NCBI RefSeq assembly: GCF_001570425.1
Contig: NZ_BCSX01000002.1
Coordinates: forward strand, 1 to 61,383
Reading direction: 5' to 3'
Length of the DNA: 61,383 bases
Source of the DNA: Mycolicibacterium brisbanense
Lineage (GTDB): Bacteria > Actinomycetota > Actinomycetes > Mycobacteriales > Mycobacteriaceae
Each line of letters opens with the position of its first letter. The first letter of the stretch is position 1. Positions 1-7,801 of the stretch are shown piece after piece. Under the pieces are notes generated by a model. The model had not been told where the DNA came from. It worked only from the letters and a program-made list of their open reading frames with translations, and searched no databases. Both the position numbers and the translations under genes were made by a program.

Positions 1-219
1 GCCCTGTTCTCACCAGAGCAGGTCCACGACGGCAGCTGGCTCGACCGCTGGCACCGCCGCGCAGCCACTCACCAGGCCTACTACCAGGCACACCCCGAAC
101 GATTCCGCCGACGCCCACACACCCCAGCACCAGCCAATACCGTCGGCATCAACCTACCCAAACCCGAAAACCGACTCCAAGCAGCTTGACAACGGCCGGG
201 CCGCGACATTTTCGTTGAA
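1..219 (+). CDS. Transposase, C-terminal end (IS3/IS481-like; cut by window edge)
   Basis: The reading frame is open from base 1 to a TGA at 217-219, giving the last 72 residues. The tail holds a WLDRWHRRA stretch, then HPERFRRRP and VGINLPKPEN. This resembles the end of mycobacterial DDE integrase-type transposases, which finish with a '(A)NPERF.R.P..P..P....IN' pattern. The catalytic DDE core lies outside the window, so intactness cannot be judged. I could not identify a terminal inverted repeat in the roughly 90 bases that follow. The family is an inference from this tail alone. Confidence 0.65.
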
Positions 220-306
220 TTCGGGGTTAGAGGACTCGACCATCTTACCGCCGGCCGAGGCGGTCGAGGCCGCCGAAGCCGTCGAGGACTATCGCGCGCA
301 TGGTGG

Positions 307-984
307 TCATGACATGGAACCCAGAATCTCGTTGAGCTCCAGCAGGTTTGATGCGATGACCGTGGGTTCGGGAATGCCGGGAACACGCAGGGCGGCGTTG
401 CCGGGCCGGGTGATGAGCGCGCCGCTGAAGCCGGCGGACTGGGCGCCGATGGTGTCCCAGGCGTGCGCGGCGACCATCATGCAGTCCCCGGGGGCTACGC
501 CGAGGCTGTGGGCGACGCCGGTGTACAGCGACGTCGACGGCTTGAAGACGCGCGAGTCGTCGACGGTGAACTGGCGCTCGAAGTACTCCGTCAGTCCCGC
601 GTGATCGAGCGGTGTCGGGCCGTCGCTGTGCGGCGAATTCGTCAGCGTCACAAGGCGGTAGCCGTTGTCGCGGAGGAGTGAAAGTCCTTCGCCGGCGTCG
701 CGATGGGCCGGCATGGTTCGCATACCCTCGGCGAGGGCATGCAGATCTCCGTCGTTCACATCCACTCGGTGGATCTCGGCGAGCATGTGCACCACGCCCT
801 GTCCCAGAGCGAAGAAGTCCGCATACCGTCCGGCCAGTGTGACGGTCATGGAGTACATCACCAGCTGACCGAACCACTCGCGCAGGACCGACGAGTCGCC
901 GAAGATCCGCTCGAAATGTGGTTGTAGCGCGTCGATGTCGATGAGGGTTTCGTTGACGTCGAACACCAGCACCCGCGGGCTCAT
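307..984 (-). CDS. HAD superfamily protein, haloacid dehalogenase type II-like
   Basis: A 225-residue protein of normal length for the HAD type II family. Motif I is FDVNETLID with Asp9 as the likely nucleophile; LTNSP is motif II and FKPS carries the motif III Lys. Motif IV is AAHAWD, where characterised L-2-haloacid dehalogenases have SSNAWD. The Arg near position 41 that helps remove halide in those enzymes seems replaced (WFGQL instead of WRxxQL). Hydrolysis of a small 2-haloacid or phosphate ester is therefore only a family-level guess. The start overlaps the stop of the upstream alpha/beta hydrolase by 4 bp (ATGA), so the two are probably co-translated. Cytosolic; no signal peptide. Confidence 0.85.
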   Translation of the reverse strand: MSPRVLVFDVNETLIDIDALQPHFERIFGDSSVLREWFGQLVMYSMTVTLAGRYADFFALGQGVVHMLAEIHRVDVNDGDLHALAEGMRTMPAHRDAGEGLSLLRDNGYRLVTLTNSPHSDGPTPLDHAGLTEYFERQFTVDDSRVFKPSTSLYTGVAHSLGVAPGDCMMVAAHAWDTIGAQSAGFSGALITRPGNAALRVPGIPEPTVIASNLLELNEILGSMS

Positions 985-1850
985 CGGCCGACTCGGTCCA
1001 GGAACGCGACGATCAACTGGGCCACTTCATCGTTCGCGGTTTCCAGCAGGAAGTGCCCGCCGTCGAGGATGTGGATGTCGGCGTCGACCGCGTCTTTGCC
1101 GAAGGCGCGGGCACCGTCGGGACCGAAGATCGGGTCGCCGCCGCCCCATACCGCCAGCACCGGCACGGCGCTCGTCCGCAGGTATTCGTGCAGTGCGGGG
1201 TACAGCGGGGCGTTGGTCGCGTAGTCGCGGAACAGCTGCAGTTGCACGTCGTCGTTGCCGGGCCGGGCCAGCTGTGCGGCGTCGTGGATCCAGGTGTCCG
1301 GGTCAACCAGGCTTTCGTCCGAAACACCGGTCAGGTATTGCCATTTGATGCCCTCGACGTCCAGTGCCGTGCGCACGGCGGCCTCGGTTTCCGGGGTCTG
1401 TTCGCGCTGGTAGTCCCACACGGTGGTCCAGAAGCTCTCGATGAACCCCGCGTCGTAGCCGTTGCCGTTCTGCGTGACGATCGCGGTGATGGCCTGAGGC
1501 TGCCGCAGGGCCAGTCGCCAGCCGATCGGTGCGCCGTAGTCCTGGACGTAGATCGCGTAGCGGCTGAGGCCCAACTGCTGCAGGAGGCCTTCGGTGAGGT
1601 CGGTGAGTGCGTCGAAGGTGTAGGTGAATTCGTCGACGGTCGGAGCGTCGGAGTGCCCGAAGCCGAGGTGGTCCGGTGCGATGACGTGGTAGCGCTCGGC
1701 GAGCTGGGGGACCAGGTTGCGGAACATGTACGAGCTGGTGGGGAAGCCGTGCAGCAGCACGATCGCCGGGGCGTCGGGTGAGCCCGCTTCGCGGTAGAAC
1801 AGCCGGCGACCGTCGACAGTGGCGTACCGGTGATGAACCTGAACCGACAT
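981..1850 (-). CDS. Alpha/beta hydrolase with Asp nucleophile (epoxide hydrolase/dehalogenase-like)
   Basis: A 289-residue alpha/beta-hydrolase. The oxyanion region is LLHGFPTSSYMFRNL, followed by the strand IAPDHLGFGHS. The nucleophile elbow reads VQDYGAPIG, so the nucleophile is Asp rather than Ser, as in epoxide hydrolases and haloalkane dehalogenases. The residue after it is Tyr, whereas haloalkane dehalogenases usually have a halide-binding Trp there. The catalytic His sits in LDGGHFLLE near the C-terminus. A GGGAG Shine-Dalgarno lies about 6 nt before the ATG. It leads an operon with the downstream HAD protein. The substrate is unknown. Confidence 0.85.
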   Translation of the reverse strand: MSVQVHHRYATVDGRRLFYREAGSPDAPAIVLLHGFPTSSYMFRNLVPQLAERYHVIAPDHLGFGHSDAPTVDEFTYTFDALTDLTEGLLQQLGLSRYAIYVQDYGAPIGWRLALRQPQAITAIVTQNGNGYDAGFIESFWTTVWDYQREQTPETEAAVRTALDVEGIKWQYLTGVSDESLVDPDTWIHDAAQLARPGNDDVQLQLFRDYATNAPLYPALHEYLRTSAVPVLAVWGGGDPIFGPDGARAFGKDAVDADIHILDGGHFLLETANDEVAQLIVAFLDRVGR

Positions 1851-1875
1851 CTCTAACTCCCTATTTCGCTTAAGT

Positions 1876-1909
1876 GGTTAGGTAGCAGTCAACATCCGAA
1901 CGACTAACC
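1876..1909. promoter_or_regulatory. Inverted repeat upstream of the hydrolase-HAD operon
   Basis: GGTTAG (1876-1881) and CTAACC (1904-1909) are exact inverted arms 22 bp apart, 26 bp upstream of the hydrolase start. A further GTTAG copy lies at about 1928. The spacing suits two helical turns of a dimeric repressor. The nearby TetR regulator is a candidate binder, but this is an inference. The rest of 1851-2130 shows no convincing gene. Confidence 0.3.
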
Positions 1910-2130
1910 TGTCAATAGCCATTTGATAGTTAGAAGTTTCCTGGATGCAGGCAGCGCTGCAGGATGGACCTGTGCCGTGAAAGGGGTGAGAGCGCGCGTA
2001 GGCGGTGCGGCCAGGAGCCCGGGGCGGTCACGGGCGGCTACCGGTCGAGAATGCCGGTCATTGCTGAGGCCTGCGGAAACGCGTGAAGGCGCGTCCTTGT
2101 TACGAACGCGCCGAGACGTCAGGAAGTGGT

Positions 2131-2241
2131 TTACACCGGGGGATATGCGGGGGGCGGGTACACGCCGCGTATGCCCCAGGGCACCCAGTTGAAGAAGTAC
2201 TCGATCTCGTCACTGGCGTCGTAGTCCGGATTCGGATCCAT
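2131..2241 (-). CDS. Small 36-residue protein, probably leaderless
   Basis: ATG at 2241 to TAA at 2131-2133. The product starts MDPNPDYDASDEIEYFF, continues NWVPWGIRGVYPPP and ends AYPPV. It is acidic and aromatic at the N-terminus and Pro/Tyr-rich at the C-terminus, unlike the Arg/Ala/Gly-rich peptides of spurious frames here. An in-frame TAG lies 9 nt upstream, so ATG is the only start. A perfect mycobacterial -10 box (TAGACT) ends 6 nt before the ATG, as expected for a leaderless mRNA. It is divergent from the TetR gene. No family is recognised; function unknown. There is no signal peptide. Confidence 0.55.
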   Translation of the reverse strand: MDPNPDYDASDEIEYFFNWVPWGIRGVYPPPAYPPV

Positions 2242-2247
2242 GCGCGA

Positions 2248-2253
2248 AGTCTA
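2248..2253 (-). promoter_or_regulatory. -10 box TAGACT for the 36-residue ORF
   Basis: TAGACT read on the minus strand matches TANNNT and ends 6 nt before the ATG at 2241, the geometry of leaderless mycobacterial promoters. No clear -35 is visible. Confidence 0.5.
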
Positions 2254-2290
2254 GACCGGTTGCCTCCGCACGGACCAGGCATTGCCTACA

Positions 2291-2313
2291 CTATTCAACC
2301 AACGAGTTGATAG
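2291..2313. promoter_or_regulatory. Imperfect palindrome, candidate TetR operator
   Basis: CTATTCAAC and GTTGATAG flank a 6-bp centre; TCAAC/GTTGA pair exactly. The site lies 20 bp before the TetR start and about 50 bp upstream of the divergent small ORF. This is the usual place for TetR autoregulation, so a regulator of both flanking genes is plausible but unproven. Confidence 0.35.
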
Positions 2314-2332
2314 GTGAAGTACGGAGATTCCT

Positions 2333-2998
2333 ATGGCATCCGATCCAGAGGCCGGGCGAGGCCGCGGTGCCGCGTCCACGAACGGTACATCGCGACGCGA
2401 CGAATTGCTGACGGTGGCGGCGAAACTGTTCGCCGCGCGCGGCTACCACGGCACCCGGATGGATGACGTGGCCGAGGCCGTCGGACTGAACAAGGCCACG
2501 GTCTACCACTATTACGCCAGCAAGTCGCTGATCCTCTACGACCTCTACAAGAGCACCGCGGACTTCACGGTGGAGGCGCTGCACGACGATCCGAGCGCGA
2601 CGGCCCGCGAGACCATCTACAACTTCACTCGTCGGCTGCTGGTCGGCATCGCCAACGACCTGGAGAAGGCGGCGGTGTACTTCCAGGAGGGGCCCTACAT
2701 CACCGAGTGGTTCACCGAGGAGCAGGTCGCCTACATCCGGCACGCCGAGGCGCAGGTCTATGAGCATGTGCGCGACGTCATCGACCGCGGCATCGCTAGC
2801 GGCGAGTTCTACGACTGTGACTCGCACGTGCTGGCGCTGGGCTACATCGGGATGACCTTGGGTGCCTACCGGTGGCTGCGGCCGCACGGCAGGCGCTCGG
2901 CGCAGGAGATCGCAGTCGAGTTCAGCACCGCCCTGCTGCGCGGGCTGATCCGCGACGAGACCATTCGCAACGAGTCACCACTGGGTGTCGAGGTCTAG
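2333..2998 (+). CDS. TetR/AcrR family transcriptional regulator
   Basis: A 221-residue protein. The TetR helix-turn-helix spans about residues 21-66: RRDELLTVAAKLFAARGYHG, then MDDVAEAVGLNKATVYHYYAS and KSLILYDLY. The C-terminal ligand domain resembles the KstR2-type subgroup (EKAAVYFQEGPYI, RHAEAQVYEHVRDVI, YRWLRPHGRRSAQEIA), which in mycobacteria often senses CoA thioesters. That ligand class is an inference from resemblance. An ACGGAG ribosome site lies 6 nt before the ATG. The gene is divergent from the small ORF and convergent with the methyltransferase. Confidence 0.9.
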   Translation: MASDPEAGRGRGAASTNGTSRRDELLTVAAKLFAARGYHGTRMDDVAEAVGLNKATVYHYYASKSLILYDLYKSTADFTVEALHDDPSATARETIYNFTRRLLVGIANDLEKAAVYFQEGPYITEWFTEEQVAYIRHAEAQVYEHVRDVIDRGIASGEFYDCDSHVLALGYIGMTLGAYRWLRPHGRRSAQEIAVEFSTALLRGLIRDETIRNESPLGVEV

Positions 2999-3077
2999 AG
3001 CTGCTTGCCGCCGAACGTGAAGAAGATTGCGAAAACCGTGCGAGGATTCGCCAACAAGTTCACATTCGGCGCATGTC

Positions 3078-3896
3078 CTAGAACCGGAACTGGTTCAACA
3101 CGTCGTAGCGGCCGGCCAGGGTGGCGTTGAGAAGGCCCAGCAGCAGCCGTTGCGGCTTGAGCGGAATCGTCCGGTAGTTGGCGTACGCCGGTACCCGGTC
3201 GATGAGCTGCAGGCGCGGAACCCAGCGTTCGACCTCGGTCATATCGCTGATGCCCCACTTGACCATCCCGTTGCTGAACGTCCGGGACAGCTTGGGGCCG
3301 ATCGGGGCGATGGTGTCGAAATCGATCTCGCCGTGTTCGAAGCGGTCGGTCAGGCGCTGCAGTAGCTCGCGCACGTCACTCTCGGCCAGGTACATCAGCA
3401 ACCCCTCGGCCACGATCAAGGTCGGCCGGCCCGTGGGTGCCTCGTCGAGCCAACCGGCATCGGTCACCGACGATCCGATCATGCGGTAGCCCGGCCCATC
3501 GTCGTAGAGCTTGCGCCGCAGCTCGACCACACCGGGCTGGTCCACGTCGAACCAGTCGACGGTGGCGGGGCGCCGCACGCGGAAGGCGCGGGTGTCCAGC
3601 CCGCATCCCAGGTGCAACACGACGGCGTCGGGGTGCCGGGTCAGGAAGTCATTGGTCCAGTCGTCGAGCTGTTTCGCGCGCAGCCCGACCAGGAATTGAT
3701 TGGCCCACGGTTGCGAGGCCCGATGCATGCGCTTGAAGTCGTAGTCGATGCGGTCGACGGCTTCGGCGGCCGCGTGATCGCCGAGAACCGGTTGCGGCAG
3801 GCGACTTTCGCATGCCCGCAGATACAGCGTGCACAGATTGGTCCATTCCACCGATCCCCAGCGCACGGCGCTGAAGTCCACCTTGTTGGTCGTCAT
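3078..3896 (-). CDS. Class I SAM-dependent methyltransferase, LCM (leucine carboxyl methyltransferase-like) family
   Basis: A 272-residue protein matching the LCM/TcmP-like methyltransferases that are abundant in mycobacteria. The SAM loop is VVLHLGCGLDTRAFRV, followed by VDWFDVDQPGVVELRRKLY; the acidic Asp binds the SAM ribose. A later motif is LIVAEGLLMYL. Its ATG overlaps the stop of the upstream GbsR-like gene by 4 bp, so both are one transcription unit and the regulator may control it. The methyl acceptor is unknown; polyketide- or lipid-type O-methylation is typical of relatives. Confidence 0.88.
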   Translation of the reverse strand: MTTNKVDFSAVRWGSVEWTNLCTLYLRACESRLPQPVLGDHAAAEAVDRIDYDFKRMHRASQPWANQFLVGLRAKQLDDWTNDFLTRHPDAVVLHLGCGLDTRAFRVRRPATVDWFDVDQPGVVELRRKLYDDGPGYRMIGSSVTDAGWLDEAPTGRPTLIVAEGLLMYLAESDVRELLQRLTDRFEHGEIDFDTIAPIGPKLSRTFSNGMVKWGISDMTEVERWVPRLQLIDRVPAYANYRTIPLKPQRLLLGLLNATLAGRYDVLNQFRF

Positions 3897-4423
3897 GACT
3901 CCCTACCTCTTTTGTTGGTGCTCCTCGCGTCCGCGCCGTTGTCGGTGCTCCTCGCGTCCGCCCTCGATTCCCGGTACTCGGCCCAGAGCCGCAACATTTC
4001 GTCGTGGTAGTCCCGGCTGGAGAACTCGCAGAAGTGCTTGAAATCCTCGAGCCGTTCGCGTTGATCGGGGCGGTTCCCGTCGAGGATCGCCAGCCCGAAA
4101 TCGGCGGCCTCGATGCCGAGCTTCATCCGGGACAGCTGCACGCTGAGCACGCTGCTGAAACCCCCTGGCCGCACGCGGTAGCGGTGCTGCCGACCGGCGC
4201 TGGGCAGCCGCTCGATCAGCCCGCCCTCCTGCAGCTGGCGGGTGACGGTGCTCACCGAGGCCTTGCTGACCGACAGCGTGTCTGCCAGCGCGGTCAGCGA
4301 CTGCTCGGGCGGATCGGAGATCATCAGCCAGCCGTAGACCCGCCCCATCGTGCGCGACCCGCCGAGGAGCTCCATGAAAAGCCCGATGCGGTCGACGAAT
4401 TCCGACTCGTCCGGTGTCAACAT
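3893..4423 (-). CDS. GbsR/MarR-like winged-helix transcriptional regulator
   Basis: A 176-residue protein. The winged helix covers about residues 22-80 (GRVYGWLMISDPPEQSLTAL, then DTLSVSKASVSTVTRQLQEG and the wing LPSAGRQHRYRV). GbsR-type proteins repress adjacent genes in response to small ligands. The C-terminus ends with two copies of ADARST in ADARSTDNG-ADARSTNKR, produced by a 27-bp tandem duplication. The start at 4423 sits directly after GGAGGG, so a TTG one codon later is also possible. The gene is divergent from the acyl-CoA dehydrogenase, and the shared 89-bp gap holds an inverted repeat. Confidence 0.82.
   Translation of the reverse strand: MLTPDESEFVDRIGLFMELLGGSRTMGRVYGWLMISDPPEQSLTALADTLSVSKASVSTVTRQLQEGGLIERLPSAGRQHRYRVRPGGFSSVLSVQLSRMKLGIEAADFGLAILDGNRPDQRERLEDFKHFCEFSSRDYHDEMLRLWAEYRESRADARSTDNGADARSTNKRGRES
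3917..3961. repeat. 27-bp tandem duplication at the 3' end of the GbsR-like gene
   Basis: GGTGCTCCTCGCGTCCGC occurs at 3917-3934 and again at 3944-3961 (period 27). In frame it adds a second ADARST peptide. The minus-strand form, GCGGACGCGAGGAGCACC, resembles purine-rich GAGCGA/GCGAGGAGC strings seen at other gene junctions in the window. Confidence 0.85.
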
Positions 4424-4436
4424 CCCTCCGTAAACA

Positions 4437-4458
4437 TCGTTCAGTACAAACTAAACGA
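4437..4458. promoter_or_regulatory. Candidate operator between the GbsR-like gene and the acyl-CoA dehydrogenase
   Basis: TCGTTCAG (4437-4444) and CTAAACGA (4451-4458) form an inverted repeat matching at 7 of 8 positions around a 6-bp centre. It lies 14 bp upstream of the regulator start and 55 bp upstream of the dehydrogenase start. Binding by the adjacent regulator is inferred. Confidence 0.4.
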
Positions 4459-4512
4459 ACTATACGTCGGGTCGGGCGGTGGTCGTCAACAGTGGAAGCC
4501 CACACTGATCGG

Positions 4513-6225
4513 ATGAAGTCGACCATCATGTCGCGCCGGGATCTGGACTTCCTGCTCTACGAGTGGCTGCATGTCGAGGAACTCGCAGCGCTGGACCGCT
4601 TCGCGGAGCATTCGCGCGAGACCTTCGACGGCGTGCTCGAGTTGTCGGAGCAACTGGCGACCCGGTACTTCGCTCCACACAACAAGCTCTCCGACGCCAA
4701 CGAGCCGAGCTTCGACGGGCAGACCGTCACGCTGATCCCCGAAGTCAAGAAAGCCTGGGATGCCTTCGCGGCGGCCGATCTGCTGGCGATGAGTATGGAC
4801 GCCGAGCTCGGCGGTGCGCAGTTGCCGGCCGTCGTGGCGCAGGCCGCGTTCGCCTGGATCGCCGCGGCCAACGTGTCGACATCGGGCTACCTGATGCTGA
4901 CCATCGCCAACGCCAACCTGCTGGCGCACTTCGGGACGCCCGAGCAGATCGAGACCTACGTCAAACCGATGCTTGCGGGGCGCTTTTCGGGAACCATGGC
5001 GCTGTCGGAGACACAGGCCGGGTCATCGCTGGCCGATATCACGACCCGTGCCGAGCCGGCCGCCGACGGTAGCTACCGGCTGTTCGGTTCGAAGATGTGG
5101 ATATCCGGCGCCGAGCACGAACTCACCGAGAACATCGTCAACCTGGTGCTGGCGAAGATCCCCGGCGGGCCCGCCGGAACCAAGGGCATCTCGCTGTTCA
5201 TCGTGCCGAAGTACCTCGCCGACGGCACCCGCAACGGCGTGGCCATCTCCGGGCTGAATCACAAGATGGGACAACGGGGTATCACCAACACCGTGCTCAA
5301 CTTCGATGGTGCGGTCGGGTACCTGGTCGGCGAACCGCACCGCGGCATCGTCTACATGTTCCACATGATGAACGAGGCCCGGCTCGGCGTCGGTATGGGC
5401 GCCGTGGCGCGGCCAGCCACGGGCTACCTGAAATCGGTGCAGTATGCCCGGGAACGGCCCCAGGGCCGCCCGTTGGGTGTCAGGGATCCGTCAACACCGC
5501 AGGTGCCGATCATCGAGCATCCCGACGTGAAGCGAATGTTGTTGGCGCAGAAGGCCTATGTCGAAGGTGGTCTGGCGCTGGGCCTGTACTGCGCCAAGCT
5601 GGTCGACACCGGGGACAACGCGCTGCTCGACATCCTGACCCCGGTGGCCAAGAGCTGGCCGTCGCAGTGGTGCCTGGAGGCCAACAGCCTGGCCATCCAG
5701 GTGCACGGTGGCTACGGCTACACCCGCGAGTACGACGTGGAGCAGCACTACCGGGACAATCGGCTGAACCCGATCCACGAGGGCACGAACGGCATCCAGA
5801 GCCTGGATCTGTTGGGCCGCAAGGTCACCCAGAACGGTGGTGCCAGTATGGTCGCGCTCGGCGAGCGGATCGCCGCAACCGTCTCGGCCGCCCGCGACGG
5901 CGTGGCCCCGCACCTGGCCGATCAGCTGGACGCCGCGTGGCAGCGCCTGGCCGCGGTGACGGCGGGGATGTTCGCCGCGGGAGACATCGAGGCTGCGATG
6001 GCCAACAGCGCCGTGTACTTGGAGGCGTTCGGGCACATCGTGGTGGCGTGGATCTGGCTGCAACAGGTGCTGGCCGCCGACGGGCGCGACGGCGATTTCT
6101 ATGACGGCAAACGGCAGGCGGCCCGCTACTTCTTCGCCTACGAATTGCCAAGGACCGCACCGCAGTTGGATCTGCTGGAGAGTCTGGACCGCACCACGCT
6201 CGAGATGCGTGATGCCTGGTTCTAG
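4513..6225 (+). CDS. Acyl-CoA dehydrogenase (FadE-type, large form)
   Basis: About 570 residues, the long subclass with an extra C-terminal domain. FAD/substrate motifs include ALSETQAGSSLADI and GSKMWISGAEHELTE. IQVHGGYGYTREYDVEQHYRD is followed by NPIHEGTNGIQSLDLLGRK, whose Glu in HEGTNGIQ is the likely catalytic base. It would form the 2,3-double bond of an acyl-CoA in beta-oxidation. The frame is open back to 4414, but that extension is basic and unlike the family; MKSTIMSRRDLDFLLYEW at 4513 (or ATG 4528) is preferred. It is divergent from the GbsR-like gene. The stop interlocks with the convergent alcohol dehydrogenase on CTAG. Chain-length specificity is unknown. Confidence 0.9.
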   Translation: MKSTIMSRRDLDFLLYEWLHVEELAALDRFAEHSRETFDGVLELSEQLATRYFAPHNKLSDANEPSFDGQTVTLIPEVKKAWDAFAAADLLAMSMDAELGGAQLPAVVAQAAFAWIAAANVSTSGYLMLTIANANLLAHFGTPEQIETYVKPMLAGRFSGTMALSETQAGSSLADITTRAEPAADGSYRLFGSKMWISGAEHELTENIVNLVLAKIPGGPAGTKGISLFIVPKYLADGTRNGVAISGLNHKMGQRGITNTVLNFDGAVGYLVGEPHRGIVYMFHMMNEARLGVGMGAVARPATGYLKSVQYARERPQGRPLGVRDPSTPQVPIIEHPDVKRMLLAQKAYVEGGLALGLYCAKLVDTGDNALLDILTPVAKSWPSQWCLEANSLAIQVHGGYGYTREYDVEQHYRDNRLNPIHEGTNGIQSLDLLGRKVTQNGGASMVALGERIAATVSAARDGVAPHLADQLDAAWQRLAAVTAGMFAAGDIEAAMANSAVYLEAFGHIVVAWIWLQQVLAADGRDGDFYDGKRQAARYFFAYELPRTAPQLDLLESLDRTTLEMRDAWF

Positions 6226-7313
6226 TCGAACGCGATGATCTGGCGCACCGCGGTGCCGTCGGCCAGCGCGTCCATGCCGGCATTGATGTCGTCGAGCGAG
6301 ATGGTCGACGAGACCAGTTGCTCGACCGGCAGTCGCCCGGCCCGCCACAGTTCGACGAAGCGGGGGATGTCGCGTGCGGGTACCGCCGAACCGAGGTAGC
6401 TGCCGATCAGGGAGCGACCCTCGGCGACGAAACCCAACGGGGACACCGAGATCCGGGCGTCGGGCCGGGGGAGGCCGACGGTGATGGTCCGTCCACCGGG
6501 ACCCGTCAGCCCGATCGCGGTCTCCAACGCGGCCGGGTGCCCGGCAGCCTCGATCACCACCGTGGCCTTCACGTCGGCGGCCTGCTCGGGGGTGTAGGTC
6601 TCGTGCACGCCGAGCGCTCGGGCCCGGTCGAGCTTGTCGGTCACCTGGTCGACGCCGATGACACGGACGTCGTCGTGGGCCAGCGCCGTCAGTGTCGCCG
6701 CCATCCCGACCCCGCCCAGTCCGACGACGACGACCGTCTGGCCGGGCTGGGGTTTGCCCACGTTGAGGACGGCGCCGCCGCCGGTGAGCACCGCGCAACC
6801 CAGCAGTGACGCCACCACCGGCGGGACGTCGGCGGGCACCGGCACCACTGAGCGCCGGTCCACCACGGCGTACGTGGCGAACCCGGAAACCCCGAGGTGG
6901 TGGAACACCGGCTCGCCGTCGCGGGTTAGCCGGATACCGCCGTCCATCAACGTGCCCGCACCGTTGGCGGCGCTGCCCGGGGCGCACGGCGTCAACCCGT
7001 CCGTCGCGCAGGCCGGGCAGCTGCCGCAGCGGGGCAGGAAGGTCATCACCACCCGCTGGCCGACGGGCAGGTCAGTGTCGCCGGCCTCGACGATCCCGGC
7101 GGCTTCGTGTCCCAGCAGCATCGGCACCGGGCGGACCCGATTGCCGTCCACCACCGACAGGTCCGAATGACACAGGCCCGCCGCCTCGATGCGCACCAGC
7201 AGCTCGCCCGGGCCCGGGGCGGCGAGGTCGAGGTCGGACACGGTCAGCGGCCCGGACTGGACGTAGGGACGGGGCAGGCCGATGCGGTCGAGGACGGCTC
7301 CACGGATCTTCAT
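6222..7313 (-). CDS. adhE1: Zinc-containing alcohol dehydrogenase, Rv0162c (AdhE1)-like
   Basis: About 363 residues, MDR family. Catalytic zinc motifs are AGLCHSDL and GHEAAG; the structural zinc site has four Cys in PRCGSCPACATDGLTPC. The nucleotide fold has VVVGLGGVGMAA and IGVDQ. It oxidises an alcohol or reduces an aldehyde with NAD(H). I choose ATG 7313 over the TTG at 7319 because a near-consensus -10 (CAGGCT) ends 7 nt before it. The order adh / thioesterase / SRPBCC / (lipase) / GntR / fadD5 matches Mtb Rv0162c-Rv0166, which supports the ortholog name. The stop overlaps the convergent dehydrogenase stop. Confidence 0.85.
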   Translation of the reverse strand: MKIRGAVLDRIGLPRPYVQSGPLTVSDLDLAAPGPGELLVRIEAAGLCHSDLSVVDGNRVRPVPMLLGHEAAGIVEAGDTDLPVGQRVVMTFLPRCGSCPACATDGLTPCAPGSAANGAGTLMDGGIRLTRDGEPVFHHLGVSGFATYAVVDRRSVVPVPADVPPVVASLLGCAVLTGGGAVLNVGKPQPGQTVVVVGLGGVGMAATLTALAHDDVRVIGVDQVTDKLDRARALGVHETYTPEQAADVKATVVIEAAGHPAALETAIGLTGPGGRTITVGLPRPDARISVSPLGFVAEGRSLIGSYLGSAVPARDIPRFVELWRAGRLPVEQLVSSTISLDDINAGMDALADGTAVRQIIAFD

Positions 7314-7348
7314 GACCAACAGCCTGCCGTGACTGCAAGACTTCAGCC

Positions 7349-7801
7349 ATGACCGAGGCCCCCGCCGAACTCACTTCTGCCGACTTTCCGCTGCACTGGC
7401 CGGTGCTCACCCGGTGGACCGACAACGACATGTTCGGGCACCTCAACAACGCCGTGTACTACGAATTGTTCGACACCGCGATCAACGCGTGGATCAACAC
7501 GAACTGCGACATCGACCCGATCACCGCGCCCTGGCTGGGGGTGGTGGCCGAGTCCGGCTGCCGGTTCCTGTCCGAGCTGAAGTTTCCGGATTCGCTGGTC
7601 GTAGGCCTGTCGGTGACCCGGCTGGGCCGCAGCAGCGTCACCTACCGGCTCGGGCTCTTCCGGTCCGGCGGCCCGGTCGCCGCGGTCGGTCACTGGGTGC
7701 ACGTCTACGTCGACCGGGACTCCCGGCGCCCGGTGCCCATTCCCGATGGGATCCGGTCCCTCCTGGGGTCGATATGCTCGGCGGATGCCGCTGGTAAGTA
7801 A
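7349..7801 (+). CDS. Hotdog-fold acyl-CoA thioesterase-like protein (Rv0163-like)
   Basis: A 150-residue single hotdog domain of the 4HBT type. The signature is WPVLTRWTDNDMFGHLNNAVYYELFD, quoted here in parts: TRWTDNDMFGHLNN with the catalytic Asp and HLNN, then AVYYELFDTAI. Such proteins hydrolyse short or aromatic acyl-CoA thioesters. It is divergent from adhE1 with 35 bp between starts. A weak -10 (AAGACT) ends 6 nt before the ATG, so it may be leaderless. The stop overlaps the next gene's start by 17 bp. It corresponds by synteny to Mtb Rv0163. Confidence 0.85.
   Translation: MTEAPAELTSADFPLHWPVLTRWTDNDMFGHLNNAVYYELFDTAINAWINTNCDIDPITAPWLGVVAESGCRFLSELKFPDSLVVGLSVTRLGRSSVTYRLGLFRSGGPVAAVGHWVHVYVDRDSRRPVPIPDGIRSLLGSICSADAAGK

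Noticed and set aside
220..306. Insertion-sequence terminal repeat after the transposase end
   Set aside because: No repeat matching another copy can be seen because the left end of the element is outside the window.
2291..2887. 198-codon open frame antisense to the TetR gene
   Set aside because: No motif; the TetR helix-turn-helix on the plus strand explains the region.
2995..3077. Possible protein remnant reading NLLANPRTVFAIFF on the minus strand
   Set aside because: Only about 25 codons, with no independent start, and the frame continues as a shadow through the methyltransferase.
4414..4512. N-terminal extension of the acyl-CoA dehydrogenase
   Set aside because: Basic, non-family sequence that overlaps the candidate operator and the divergent regulator start.
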